From the NCBI GenBank assembly GCA_902781705.1, contig CACZKE010000002.1:1-64000 (forward strand): a DNA stretch of 64,000 nt, in the 5' to 3' direction. The stretch comes from an uncultured Bacteroidia bacterium. Its GTDB lineage: Bacteria; Bacteroidota; Bacteroidia; Bacteroidales; UBA932. The notes under the pieces were generated by a model. The model saw only the letters and a list, made by a program, of their open reading frames with translations, searched no databases and was not told the origin of the DNA. Below, in pieces: positions 43,493 through 52,714 of this stretch. The translations under genes were made by a program, and so were the position numbers. The stretch's first letter is position 1. The number at the start of each line of letters is the position of its first letter.

Positions 43493-44827
43493 ATGAAACG
43501 AACCATTCTGGCCGTCCTGGCCCTCACCCTGCTGTTCCCCGGCCTCTCCGCCCGGGACTTCGACACCGATTTCGAGAATGCGACGCTCCGGCTGGACTAT
43601 GTGTTCTGCGGGGATTCCCGCCACCAGGCCATCTATTTCCAGCAGGCCCTGAAGACCTCCGAGTGGGCCGGCCGGCGCCACAACCTGTCCGAGCCCCTGC
43701 TGGAGGGCAACGGCCAGATCCGGGTGCTGGATCCGGAAACGGGCGAATGCCTGTATGCCAATTCTTTCTCCACCCTGTTCCAGGAGTGGCAGGTCACGAC
43801 GGAGGCCCTGCACGTGCAGAAAGCGTTCGAAAACTGCTTCCAGGTCCCCTTCCCGAAGCGGCCGGTGGACGTGGAGGTTTTCCTCGTTGACACGCATCGG
43901 AAGGTTTCCTCGCGCCTGCGCCATCGGATCGACCCGACGGATATCCTGATCCGCCGGGAGGCGGGGAACGGCCATTCCTCCGCCGTCATCTGGCAGGGAG
44001 GCCCCGTGGAAGCGGCCATTGACATCGCCGTGGTGGCGGAAGGGTATGCCGCATCCGAGAAGGCCAAGTTCTACCGGGATGCGGAGCGCGTCGCCCAGGC
44101 GCTGTTCGGCCACGAGCCGTTCGCCAGCCACCGGAACGACTTCTCCGTCCGCGCCGTCTTTGCGCCTTCGGAGGATTCCGGCATCAGCGTTCCCCGGGCC
44201 GGGAAATGGCTCCGGACCGCCCTGGACGGCCATTTCGACACCTTCTACTCTGCCCGTTACCTGACGACTTCCTCCATGCAGAAGGTCTATGACGCCATCG
44301 GCTCGGTTCCTTTCGAGCATGTGGTTGTCCTGGTGAACACCCCGATTTACGGCGGTGGCGGCATCTACAATTCCGTCACGATCATGAACAGCGACCATCC
44401 GACCTTCGTCCCGGTGATGGTCCACGAGTTCGGCCATGCTTTCGGCGGGCTGGCGGACGAATATGCCTACGGCGACCAGGAAGAGACTCCCTATCCGGCC
44501 GATACGGAACCTTGGGAGCCGAACGTGACCACGCTCCACGATTTCGCCGCCAAGTGGCAGGACCTTGTCCCGGAGGGAACGCCTGTCCCGACGGAGCCCG
44601 GCGAGCTGGACCGGAACAACGATGTGCGTCGTATCTGGAACACCTTGTCACCGGAACAGAAGCATGACCTGACCTTCCGGGTAGGCGTGTACGAAGGCGC
44701 CGGCTACCAGATGAAGGGCGTGTACCGTCCCGTCCAGGAATGCCGCATGCGTATCAACGAGTGCGAGGAATTCTGCCCCGTCTGCACCCGCGCCATCGTC
44801 CGGATGATCGAGTATTATACCCGGTAA
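43493..44827 (+). CDS. M64 metallopeptidase (IgA peptidase family)
   Basis: The product is 444 aa with a signal peptide (LTLLFPGLSA). An N-terminal beta domain of the M64_N type covers about residues 20-150, followed by the zinc peptidase. The active site HEFGHAFGGLADEY begins near residue 311. The family includes an IgA-cleaving enzyme, but most gut members have unknown targets. I start it at 43493 (MKRTILAV), two bases after recX; the open frame extends eight codons upstream into recX. Confidence 0.9.
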   Translation: MKRTILAVLALTLLFPGLSARDFDTDFENATLRLDYVFCGDSRHQAIYFQQALKTSEWAGRRHNLSEPLLEGNGQIRVLDPETGECLYANSFSTLFQEWQVTTEALHVQKAFENCFQVPFPKRPVDVEVFLVDTHRKVSSRLRHRIDPTDILIRREAGNGHSSAVIWQGGPVEAAIDIAVVAEGYAASEKAKFYRDAERVAQALFGHEPFASHRNDFSVRAVFAPSEDSGISVPRAGKWLRTALDGHFDTFYSARYLTTSSMQKVYDAIGSVPFEHVVVLVNTPIYGGGGIYNSVTIMNSDHPTFVPVMVHEFGHAFGGLADEYAYGDQEETPYPADTEPWEPNVTTLHDFAAKWQDLVPEGTPVPTEPGELDRNNDVRRIWNTLSPEQKHDLTFRVGVYEGAGYQMKGVYRPVQECRMRINECEEFCPVCTRAIVRMIEYYTR

Positions 44828-44831
44828 CCCG

Positions 44832-46808
44832 CTACCGGCAGGCCTCCCAGAGAACAGTCCGCGTAAGGGCCGGGTCGTTGGTCGTGATTTGGTCCACGCC
44901 CAGGTCGCGCATGGCTTCGAGGTCCTTGCGCGCATCGACCGTCCAGACATTGACACTCATCCCCAGGTCATGCGCCTCTTTCACCCATTCCGGATGCTTG
45001 TAGAACACGGAGTAGTGGTAGTCGATGCCGTTGATCCCTTCTGCATGAAGTTGGGCCGGGGCGATTTCCCCGCCCAGGTACTGGACCGTGAATCCGGGGG
45101 CCTTCCGGGCCAGTTCCCGGCAGATGTGGTGGCTGAAGGAGATGAAGGCGGCGCGGGAGGGATTCCATAACTTGTGCGCCCGCAGGGCCTTGATGCATGC
45201 GTCCACCAGGACATCCTCCCTTTCTGCGCCGGCCTGCGGCTTGAGTTCCAGGACCAGGACGCAGTCCTTGGATTTCTCGCCCTGGGCGAGGTATTCGTCC
45301 AGCGTCGGGACGGTTTCCCCGTTTTTCAGCGTCTTGGTGCGGACTTCCGCGAGGGTGCTTTTCTGGATGTCGATGCCGCCGATGCTCCCGTCATGGTTCA
45401 CGATGACTGCATTGTCGGCGGTGAGGTGCAGGTCGAACTCGCTGCCCCAGCAGCCGAAATCCTGGGCCTTCCCGAGGGAGGCGACGGAGTTCTCGGCGTT
45501 GTCGTTCCACCAGCCGCGGTGGGCCACGATGCCGGCAGTGGGAACCCGTTTGGCTACATACGCCTTCACGTCCTCCCAGTCATAATAAGGGCCCTGGACG
45601 GGCGTGAGGGCTGGAATGGAGGACTCCCGTTCATTGTGGAGGAACTTGACCAGGACCCGGTCGGATTTCCGGCTCCGGTAGAAGATCATCTGCAGGTTGG
45701 CGGCGAAGGGGCAGTACCAGGAGGGAAGCCAGTTCGCGGCCGCCTCGTCGATGGAAAGCTTTTCGCTCACGCCTTCCAGTCCCAGGTAGGAAACCAGTCC
45801 CAGGAACGGCCAGTCGTGGCCGAACGTGAGGTCCGCCGCCCGCTGCACCTTGCCGGTGACGACATCGTCGGCCTGGCGGATCAGGACGTCCACGAGGGGC
45901 TTGTTGAGCGGGATGCGCAGCTGTCCGTTCAGCTCGGAATTGGCCTGGTTCAAATAGGCGGAAAGGAAGTTGTCCTCGTGGAAGCGGACGACGTTCTCGA
46001 AAGGCAGGTAGCGGAAGAGATTGTCGTCGATGTCGAAGGCCTCGGCCACCTTGGCCGTGGCGTAGATGGCTCCCTGGAAACGGTTCAGGTCCGGAATGAG
46101 TTTCCGTCCGGCCGCCGGGTCCGTGAAGAGATTCTTCAGGACGGTCACGGTGTCCAGGGCAGGCGCGTTTTTCCGCCGCTCGGCGAGGGCCTTCCGGGTC
46201 CTCTCGCTGATGGTTTCGTTCTCACCCTGGGAAATGTATTTCATATAGGTTTCGCCTGTGTCCAGGTCCAGGTCCAGGTCGGGCTGGATGGCGGCGAGCC
46301 GGGCGGTGAAACCGTTCATGGACACGATGCAGCGGGGGACGGTGCTGGAGACGGCCCGGATGTGCTTGCAGCCGTCCTTGAACACTTGCGGATAGCGGTG
46401 GTACATCCGGTCGGCGAGGGCGGCATGCTCCCGGACGCCGCGGGGCGTGAGCCGGCCGTCCATCCCGTTGTAGGACTCGAAGATGAAGGCGGCCTCGTGC
46501 ATCAGCGAATCTCCGGCCGGGGTCAGGATGCCTTGCTCGGCCCCCTTCGCCAGGATGTCCCGCACAAAGGCGTACTGGAAGCCGCCCCATTCGGAACGGG
46601 AGCCGTGCCGGCCGTAATGGCTGATATAGAAGGGCTTGTATCCCTTGGGCGCCGGCGTGTCGTGCAGCGGAAGGAATTCGTAGGAATGCGTGTTGAACGC
46701 CGCCCGGCGGGGGTTCTCCCGGAGGTACCGCACCACCGGCGTGTCCGGCTGGGCGAAGGCCATGGCGGAGAGGAGCGCCGCGGCGACAAGGGTCAGGAAT
46801 CGTTTCAT
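44832..46808 (-). CDS. Histidine phosphatase-GDPD fusion
   Basis: The product is 658 aa with a signal peptide. Residues about 25-410 are a histidine-acid-phosphatase domain of the MINPP/phytase type: SHYGRHGSRSEW holds the RHGxR-like motif (Arg67-His68), and FGHDWPFLG the distal HD. Residues about 420-658 are a glycerophosphodiester phosphodiesterase domain: AHRGWWNDNAENS, GSEFDLHLTADNAVIVNHDG and LVLELKPQ. It could release phosphate from inositol phosphates and split glycerophosphodiesters in the periplasm. There is no frame break between domains. Confidence 0.87.
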   Translation of the reverse strand: MKRFLTLVAAALLSAMAFAQPDTPVVRYLRENPRRAAFNTHSYEFLPLHDTPAPKGYKPFYISHYGRHGSRSEWGGFQYAFVRDILAKGAEQGILTPAGDSLMHEAAFIFESYNGMDGRLTPRGVREHAALADRMYHRYPQVFKDGCKHIRAVSSTVPRCIVSMNGFTARLAAIQPDLDLDLDTGETYMKYISQGENETISERTRKALAERRKNAPALDTVTVLKNLFTDPAAGRKLIPDLNRFQGAIYATAKVAEAFDIDDNLFRYLPFENVVRFHEDNFLSAYLNQANSELNGQLRIPLNKPLVDVLIRQADDVVTGKVQRAADLTFGHDWPFLGLVSYLGLEGVSEKLSIDEAAANWLPSWYCPFAANLQMIFYRSRKSDRVLVKFLHNERESSIPALTPVQGPYYDWEDVKAYVAKRVPTAGIVAHRGWWNDNAENSVASLGKAQDFGCWGSEFDLHLTADNAVIVNHDGSIGGIDIQKSTLAEVRTKTLKNGETVPTLDEYLAQGEKSKDCVLVLELKPQAGAEREDVLVDACIKALRAHKLWNPSRAAFISFSHHICRELARKAPGFTVQYLGGEIAPAQLHAEGINGIDYHYSVFYKHPEWVKEAHDLGMSVNVWTVDARKDLEAMRDLGVDQITTNDPALTRTVLWEACR

Positions 46809-46825
46809 GCGTTTCAGTGTTTCTC

Positions 46826-46873
46826 CAAATGTAGTGATTATCGCGGGGATTGCAAAAGTTTTTATTAACTTTG
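46826..46873. promoter_or_regulatory. Divergent -7 elements of the phosphatase and pgi genes
   Basis: Minus strand: TACATTTG (46826-46833), 17 nt before the phosphatase start. Plus strand: TAACTTTG (46866-46873), 25 nt before pgi. Both match TAnnTTTG. Confidence 0.55.
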
Positions 46874-46898
46874 CGCATTCTTAAAAGAAATCGAAACT

Positions 46899-48236
46899 AT
46901 GGTAAAAGTTGACGTAAAAGGTTGCTGCGGCTTCGTGGACGGGGCCAAGTATCAGGAGTATGTGGGCAAGGCCCTGCAGGCGTTCGACACGCTGGTCGCC
47001 GGGAACGGCGCCGGCAATGACTTCCTCGGCTGGAAGCATCTGCCGTCCGAGACGCCCGAGAGCCTCGTCGCCGAGTGCGAAGCGGTCCGGGACTGCTGGA
47101 ACGCCAAGGGTGTGGACCTCGTGGTCGCCATCGGCATCGGCGGCAGTTACCTCGGTGCCAAGTGCGCCGTGGAGGCCCTCAGCCACAACTTCGCGAAGCA
47201 ACTTGCCAGGAAGGACGCTCCCGAGGTCGTCTTCGCCGGCAACAACCTCTCCGAGGAATACCTGGCCGAACTGATGGACCTCTGCGCCGAGCGCAACGTG
47301 GCCTGCATCGTCATCTCCAAGTCCGGCACCACCACCGAGCCGGCCGTTGCCTTCCGCATCGTCAAGCAGTATATTGAAGATACTTACGGCAAGAAAGACG
47401 CTGCCGAACGCATCGTCGCCATCACCGATGCGAAAAAGGGCGCCCTCAAGACCCTCTCCACCCAGGAAGGCTACAAGACCTTCGTCGTTCCGGACAACGT
47501 GGGCGGCCGCTTCTCCGTCCTTACCCCAGTGGGCATGCTCCCGATTGTCGTGGGCGGTTTCGACATGCGCGCCATTCTCGCCGGCGCCCTGGAGGCCGAG
47601 AAGGCCCTCGCCGTGAAGTCCGAGGAGAATCCCGCCATCGTCTATGCCGCGATGCGTAACCTCCTCTATAAGGAGTACGGCAAGAAGGTCGAGATCCTTG
47701 TCAACTACAATCCCAAGTTCACCTACCTCGCCGAATGGTGGAAGCAACTCTACGGCGAGTCCGAGGGCAAGGACGGCGTGGGTATCTTCCCCGCTTCCGT
47801 CAACAACACGGCGGACCTGCACTCCATGGGCCAGTTCATCCAGGAAGGCGACCGCGTGATGTTCGAGACCGTCGTGCATGTGGAGAAGTCCACCCGCAGC
47901 GTCGTCATCGGCTCAGACGAGCAGAACCTGGACCAGCTCAACTACCTCGCCGGCAAGCATGTGGAGCACTGCAACCACATGGCCGAACTCGGCACCGTCA
48001 TCGCCCATGAGGACGGCGGCGTGCCGCAGATGCAGGTGAGCGTGGAGAAAGTCGATGCCTTCAACCTGGGTTCCCTGTTCTACTTCTTCGAGTTCGCCTG
48101 CGGCGTGAGCGCCTACACCCTGGGCGTGAACCCGTTCAACCAGCCCGGCGTGGAGGCCTACAAGAAGAACATGTTCGCCCTGCTCGAAAAGCCCGGCTAC
48201 GAAGAGGCGACGAAGGCCATCAAGGCCCGCCTGTAG
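46899..48236 (+). CDS. pgi: Glucose-6-phosphate isomerase
   Basis: The product is 445 aa, typical of the shorter Gram-positive and Bacteroidota form. It interconverts glucose 6-phosphate and fructose 6-phosphate. The SIS-fold motifs VVAIGIGGSYLGAKCAVEAL and VISKSGTTTEPAVAFRIV bind the phosphate, and VGGRFSVLTPVGMLPI and the C-terminal GVNPFNQPGVEAYKKNMF are family signatures. It is a single-gene unit. Confidence 0.96.
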   Translation: MVKVDVKGCCGFVDGAKYQEYVGKALQAFDTLVAGNGAGNDFLGWKHLPSETPESLVAECEAVRDCWNAKGVDLVVAIGIGGSYLGAKCAVEALSHNFAKQLARKDAPEVVFAGNNLSEEYLAELMDLCAERNVACIVISKSGTTTEPAVAFRIVKQYIEDTYGKKDAAERIVAITDAKKGALKTLSTQEGYKTFVVPDNVGGRFSVLTPVGMLPIVVGGFDMRAILAGALEAEKALAVKSEENPAIVYAAMRNLLYKEYGKKVEILVNYNPKFTYLAEWWKQLYGESEGKDGVGIFPASVNNTADLHSMGQFIQEGDRVMFETVVHVEKSTRSVVIGSDEQNLDQLNYLAGKHVEHCNHMAELGTVIAHEDGGVPQMQVSVEKVDAFNLGSLFYFFEFACGVSAYTLGVNPFNQPGVEAYKKNMFALLEKPGYEEATKAIKARL

Positions 48237-48292
48237 GGATTTCGTCGAAAGAAACGGGCCGCTCGTCTAAAACCGGTGCCGCCCGCTTGCAT

Positions 48293-48338
48293 ATTGCGGT
48301 ACTTTTGCACTCGGAAACGAAAACAAAAGTACCGCAAT
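48293..48338 (+). promoter_or_regulatory. Promoter embedded in a 15-bp inverted repeat
   Basis: ATTGCGGTACTTTTG (48293-48307) is exactly complementary to 48324-48338 across a 16-nt loop. The left arm includes the -7 element TACTTTTG (48300-48307). The right arm ends four bases before the receptor ATG, so the RNA could hide the start site, or a dimeric protein could bind the DNA. Confidence 0.55.
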
Positions 48339-48342
48339 CGTT

Positions 48343-50805
48343 ATGAAACGCATCTCTATCATCCTGATCGTCCTTCTCACCGGGCTCGTCGCCTCCGCGC
48401 AGGAAATCCGCACCGTCAAAGGTGTCGTCCTCGATTCCCTGACCCGCCAGGGCGAACCCGCCGCCATCCTGCAGTTCTTCAAGGCCGATGACGCCTCCAA
48501 GCCCGTCGCTTTCACGACCACGGCCGAGGACGGCTCTTTCTCCCATACCTTTACCGTCAAGGGCGACTACTATCTGCTCTTCGACAACATGGGCCGGAAA
48601 CAGGTGCGCCGGAATTTCACCATCAACGGCCACGAGGTCATCGACCTGGGCGAAATCCTTGTCCAGGATGCCGCCGAAGTCCTGAAAGCCGGCACCGTCA
48701 CCGCCCAGCGTCCGCTGGTGAAGATGGAGGTGGACAGGATGATCTATAATGTGGAGGACGACGTGGATTCCAAGACCTCCACCGTCTTGGACATGCTCCG
48801 GAAGGTGCCCATGGTCTCCGTGGACGGCCAGGACAACATCACCGTCAACGGCTCCTCCTCCTTCGTCGTCTATGTCGATGGAAAACCCAACCAGATGCTC
48901 TCCCAGAACGCTTCCACCGTCTTCAAGATGATGCCGGCGAGCGCCGTGAAGAACATCGAGGTCGTGACCAATCCGGGCGTCCGCTATGACGCCGAAGGCG
49001 TGGGCGGTGTCCTGAACATCACCACCAACCGGGAGGTGACCGGCGGACAGAACGTGACCGACGGCTTCTACGGAACCCTCCGCGGCATGGCCTCCACCCG
49101 CGGCTACGGCGGCGGCCTGTACGGCAGCATGCAGAAGGGAAAATTCGCCATGAGCGTGAACCTCAATGCGATGGACAACCGGAATCCCGGCGCCACCACC
49201 GATGTGGAACGTGTCCAGGAGGGAGGTATGACCACCAAGACCCACAGCAAGACCGACATGCACATGCCCATGGTGATGGGCACGGTCAATGCCAGTTACG
49301 AGATCGACTCCCTGAACCTCGTTTCCGCGACGGCCGGCCTGATGCGCTTCGGCATGTCCTCCACCGGCATTTCCTCCACGGATATGTCCATGCCCGGCTA
49401 CTCCTTCTCCTACGACGGCACGACCTATTCCGAAAATTCCCGCAACAACATCAGCGCCGGGGCCGACTACCAGCACCTCTGGGCCGATGCGCCGGGCCGG
49501 AACTTCACCCTGTCCTATCAGTTCAACGGCAGCCCGTCTGTCGTGAACACCCGCAATACCTTCGGCGGGGCCTCGGCCGAGGGCTTCGACCTCACCGACC
49601 GCCGGACCGACGGCCTGCAGAACTCCCTGAGCCATACGGTCCAGGCCGATTTCACCACCCCCGTCGGCGAAGGCCAGACCATCAACACCGGCGCAAAATA
49701 CATCTACCGGCACAATTCCTCCGACCAGACGGCCTATCTCTGGAACGGCAGCGATTTCGTCCACAATGCCCTCGGCGACCTGACTTACGACTTCTACAAC
49801 CGCATCGGCGCCGTCTATTCCGAGTATGCCGGCACTTTCGGACAGTTCGGGATCAAGGGCGGTGTCCGCTATGAGCACACCTGGCAGTCCTACGACTCTT
49901 CCGCCCAGAATCAGCCGTTCAGCGTGAATTACGGCAGTCTGGTCCCGAGCGCCAGCATTCAGTGGAGCCCGGCGATGACCCAGAACATCGGCCTCAGCTA
50001 CAACCTGCGCATTTCCCGTCCGGGCATCTCCTACCTGAATCCCTACGTGGACACTTCCGACCCGACGGCCCTCAGTTACGGAAATACGGACCTCGACGTG
50101 GAGAAGGGACACAACATCAACCTGGTTTACAACTACTTCACCAACGGCGTGATGGTCAATGCCACCCTGCGCCACAGTTACACCGGCAACGGCATCTCCC
50201 CATACAGTTTCTATGACGAGGACAATCTCCTGAACACCACCTACGGCAACATCGTCCAAAGCCGGAACACCGGCCTGAACGCCTATGCGATGATCACCCC
50301 CTGGCCCAAGACCCGGATCATGGTCAACGGCGGTGTCAGTTACAGCGACATCCGGTCCGAAATCCTCGACCAGCGGAACTGGGGCTGGAACTACAATGCG
50401 ATGATCGGCCTCCAGCAGACGATGTTCTGGGACCTCCGCCTGAGCGCCAACTTCATCAAGGCCGGCCGCAGCGTCTCCCTCCAGGGCTGGAACAGCGGCA
50501 TGTCCATGGGCATGCTGGGCCTGACGAAGACCTTCTTCGACGACCGCCTGAGCATCTCCGTGAACGGGGTCACCCACCTCACCAAGGGCAAGGACCTGAC
50601 CATCCAGTCCTTCTCCGCCGGCAAGGGCTTCACCATGAACACGCTGACGACCGTACCGATGCGCCAGGTCCTCTTCCAGGTGAGTTGGACCTTCGGCAAG
50701 CAGGGCAACTACTCCGCCAAGCGCACCCGCCGCACCATCCAGAACGAGGAGCAGCTCAACAGCACCACCACGGCCGAAAGCATGGGTTCCATGATGATGC
50801 AGTAG
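48343..50805 (+). CDS. TonB-dependent receptor-like outer-membrane protein
   Basis: The product is 820 aa with a signal peptide (GLVASAQ). After a carboxypeptidase-like beta-sandwich (TVKGVVLDSLTRQGEPAAI) comes a plug domain (MLRKVPMVSVDGQDNITVNG, DGKPNQML, IEVVTNPGVRYDAEGVGGVLNI). A barrel of the OMP_b-brl_3 type follows. There is no SusD partner, so this is the non-SusC branch, often used for siderophores, metals, peptides or sensing; the ligand is unknown. The last base of the stop codon is shared with a REP-like pair. Confidence 0.85.
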   Translation: MKRISIILIVLLTGLVASAQEIRTVKGVVLDSLTRQGEPAAILQFFKADDASKPVAFTTTAEDGSFSHTFTVKGDYYLLFDNMGRKQVRRNFTINGHEVIDLGEILVQDAAEVLKAGTVTAQRPLVKMEVDRMIYNVEDDVDSKTSTVLDMLRKVPMVSVDGQDNITVNGSSSFVVYVDGKPNQMLSQNASTVFKMMPASAVKNIEVVTNPGVRYDAEGVGGVLNITTNREVTGGQNVTDGFYGTLRGMASTRGYGGGLYGSMQKGKFAMSVNLNAMDNRNPGATTDVERVQEGGMTTKTHSKTDMHMPMVMGTVNASYEIDSLNLVSATAGLMRFGMSSTGISSTDMSMPGYSFSYDGTTYSENSRNNISAGADYQHLWADAPGRNFTLSYQFNGSPSVVNTRNTFGGASAEGFDLTDRRTDGLQNSLSHTVQADFTTPVGEGQTINTGAKYIYRHNSSDQTAYLWNGSDFVHNALGDLTYDFYNRIGAVYSEYAGTFGQFGIKGGVRYEHTWQSYDSSAQNQPFSVNYGSLVPSASIQWSPAMTQNIGLSYNLRISRPGISYLNPYVDTSDPTALSYGNTDLDVEKGHNINLVYNYFTNGVMVNATLRHSYTGNGISPYSFYDEDNLLNTTYGNIVQSRNTGLNAYAMITPWPKTRIMVNGGVSYSDIRSEILDQRNWGWNYNAMIGLQQTMFWDLRLSANFIKAGRSVSLQGWNSGMSMGMLGLTKTFFDDRLSISVNGVTHLTKGKDLTIQSFSAGKGFTMNTLTTVPMRQVLFQVSWTFGKQGNYSAKRTRRTIQNEEQLNSTTTAESMGSMMMQ

Positions 50806-50872
50806 ATTCCTTCGTCGCTTCGCTCCTCGGAATGACAGGTTGTCATTCCGAGCCCGGAGGGCGAAGGAATCC
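50804..50872. repeat. REP-like inverted pair between receptor and LytS genes
   Basis: AGATTCCTTCG...GGAATGACA, three bases, then TGTCATTCCGAGC...GAAGGAATCC. The GATTCC/GGAATC ends mark a subtype of the family at 3553. It overlaps the receptor stop codon. Confidence 0.85.
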
Positions 50873-50882
50873 AAAAACTTCT

Positions 50883-50890
50883 TATCTTTG
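50883..50890 (+). promoter_or_regulatory. -7 element directly before the LytS-type gene
   Basis: TATCTTTG ends four bases before the ATG at 50895, directly after the REP-like pair. If used, the transcript would start at or next to the start codon. Confidence 0.5.
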
Positions 50891-50894
50891 CCCT

Positions 50895-51950
50895 ATGCAA
50901 ACCCGCATTCGCAAGAACCTCATCATCAATACCACCCAGATCCTGGTCTGGGTGGGTGTTTTCATCATTCCCTCGCTGGTTACATGGACGATGACCGGCC
51001 ATTCGGAACAGGCGCTCAAGGTCCTGGGTGTGTCTTTCCACATCCTGTTCCCCTTCCTTCTACTCTATGGGATGAACTATTATCTGCTGGTTCCGAAGTT
51101 CCTGCAGGGGCGGCGTCCGGGATGGTTCTATCTGGCCAATGCCGTCCTGATCGTCGGGATGAATCTCTACCGGTTTATTCCGCGTCCCGGCTTCGAGTTC
51201 CCGAAGGAAGCCGTGGAACAGTTCGGCGCAAGCAGCATGTGGGCGATGTACGTGGGCGGTGTCCTGTTCGCACTGTTCGGACAGGTCCTGATCATCCTCC
51301 TGGCCGTGGGGATCCGCCAGATCATGCGGAACAATGAGATCGAGGTCCAGATGGAGGAGGAGCGGCGGAAGACGGCCGAGGCGGAACTGACCTGGCTCAA
51401 GCACCAGCTCAATCCGCATTTCCTGTTCAACACCCTGAACAATATTTCCTCCCTCACGCAGATTGACCCGGACCGGGCGCAGGAAAGCATCGGACAACTC
51501 AGCGACCTGCTTCGGTATGCTCTCTATGACAGCGAGTCGGAGAAAGTGCAGTTATCCTCCGAACTGGAATTCATGGACAATTACATCGACCTGATGGCCC
51601 TCCGGTGCAATGACCTGACGACGGTGGAGAAGCGACTGGAAGCACCGTCGCGGCCTGTCGAAGTGGCGCCGCTTCTTTTTATCTCCCTGATAGAGAATGC
51701 CTTCAAGCACGGGGTGAATGCCCGTTATCCGTCCTTTGTGCGGGTGTCGATGGGTATGGACGGAGATACGCTCGTGTTCACCTGCGACAATTCCCGGTTC
51801 GAGAAGCAGGGAACCGACCGGATCGGCTCCGGCATCGGCCTGGAGAACATGAAACGGCGCCTGGAACTGCTGTATCCCGGCCGATATACGTATGAGCAGA
51901 CGGCATCCGACGATGCCTACCATGTGAAAGTAACCCTGAAAGGCCTATGA
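50895..51950 (+). CDS. LytS/YehU-type sensor histidine kinase
   Basis: The product is 351 aa. Four hydrophobic helices fill about residues 10-150, then a coiled linker (IEVQMEEERRKTAEAEL) leads to the His_kinase domain: HQLNPHFLFNTLNNISS with the phosphoacceptor His, the N box SLIENAFKHGVN, and GSGIGLENMKRRLELLYPG. There is no large extracytoplasmic sensor, so the signal is probably sensed in the membrane. The start is the first Met after the REP-like pair. Its stop overlaps the response regulator start (ATGA). Confidence 0.92.
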   Translation: MQTRIRKNLIINTTQILVWVGVFIIPSLVTWTMTGHSEQALKVLGVSFHILFPFLLLYGMNYYLLVPKFLQGRRPGWFYLANAVLIVGMNLYRFIPRPGFEFPKEAVEQFGASSMWAMYVGGVLFALFGQVLIILLAVGIRQIMRNNEIEVQMEEERRKTAEAELTWLKHQLNPHFLFNTLNNISSLTQIDPDRAQESIGQLSDLLRYALYDSESEKVQLSSELEFMDNYIDLMALRCNDLTTVEKRLEAPSRPVEVAPLLFISLIENAFKHGVNARYPSFVRVSMGMDGDTLVFTCDNSRFEKQGTDRIGSGIGLENMKRRLELLYPGRYTYEQTASDDAYHVKVTLKGL

Positions 51951-52672
51951 ATCCGCTCCGATGCTTTGTCGTGGACGACGAACCCCTGGCGGTGAAGATG
52001 CTCGAAAACTTCATCGCCCGGACTCCTTTCCTGGAACTCGCCGCTTCCTTCACGGATCCGGTCCTCGCCCTGTCCGAAATCCGTACCCAGGCCCCGCAGT
52101 TGGTGTTCCTGGATATCCAGATGCCGGACCTGAGCGGGATGGAACTGTCCCGGATGGTGCCGTCCGACACGCGGATCGTCTTTACGACGGCCTTCAAGCA
52201 GTATGCTTTCGAGAGTTACGAGGTGAGTGCCCTGGATTTCCTGCTGAAGCCCATCCGGTACCAGAAATTCCTCGAAGCCGCCGAAAAGGCCCGGGAGTGG
52301 TTCGCGATGAAGGAAGCCGCGGCCGCGAAGCCGGAGGAGATGACTGCCGCTTTCTTCAAGGTGGATGGCTCTCTCCGGAAAGTGGAACTGGCCGACATCC
52401 TGTTCGTGGAGGGGATGAAGGATTACGTGATGGTCTATCTGGCTTCCCAGAGGCAGCCCCTGGTCACGCACCTGACGATGAAGGCGATGGAGGAGATGCT
52501 GCCGGCCGGCCGTTTCATGCGCATCCACCGATCGTTCATCGTCGCCCTGGACAAAGTGGATTCCGTGAGCGCGACGGGCGATGTAAAAGTAGGGGAGCGT
52601 CTCCTGCATGTTTCTGATGCATATCGGGTAGTATTTGATACATATTTGAAAGAACATTCGATGGCGCGGTGA
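51947..52672 (+). CDS. LytTR-type response regulator
   Basis: The product is 241 aa. The receiver domain has VVDDEP and the phosphorylated Asp in LVFLDIQMPD, with the Lys in FLLKPI. The LytTR DNA-binding domain starts near residue 135 (FFKVDGSLRKVELADILFVEGMKDYVMVY). It is translationally coupled to the kinase and lies 42 nt from the glycosidase run, which it may control; LytTR proteins usually bind paired imperfect repeats, and none is obvious upstream of GH3. Confidence 0.93.
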   Translation: MNPLRCFVVDDEPLAVKMLENFIARTPFLELAASFTDPVLALSEIRTQAPQLVFLDIQMPDLSGMELSRMVPSDTRIVFTTAFKQYAFESYEVSALDFLLKPIRYQKFLEAAEKAREWFAMKEAAAAKPEEMTAAFFKVDGSLRKVELADILFVEGMKDYVMVYLASQRQPLVTHLTMKAMEEMLPAGRFMRIHRSFIVALDKVDSVSATGDVKVGERLLHVSDAYRVVFDTYLKEHSMAR

Positions 52673-52683
52673 CGTTTTTTGCG

Positions 52684-52691
52684 TATCTTTG
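52684..52691 (+). promoter_or_regulatory. -7 element of the glycosidase run
   Basis: TATCTTTG lies 23 nt before the GH3 start and 11 nt after the response regulator stop. The -33 position has only GC-rich sequence, so regulation by an activator is plausible. Confidence 0.55.
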
Positions 52692-52714
52692 TAAGACGCA
52701 AAACACTGACAACC

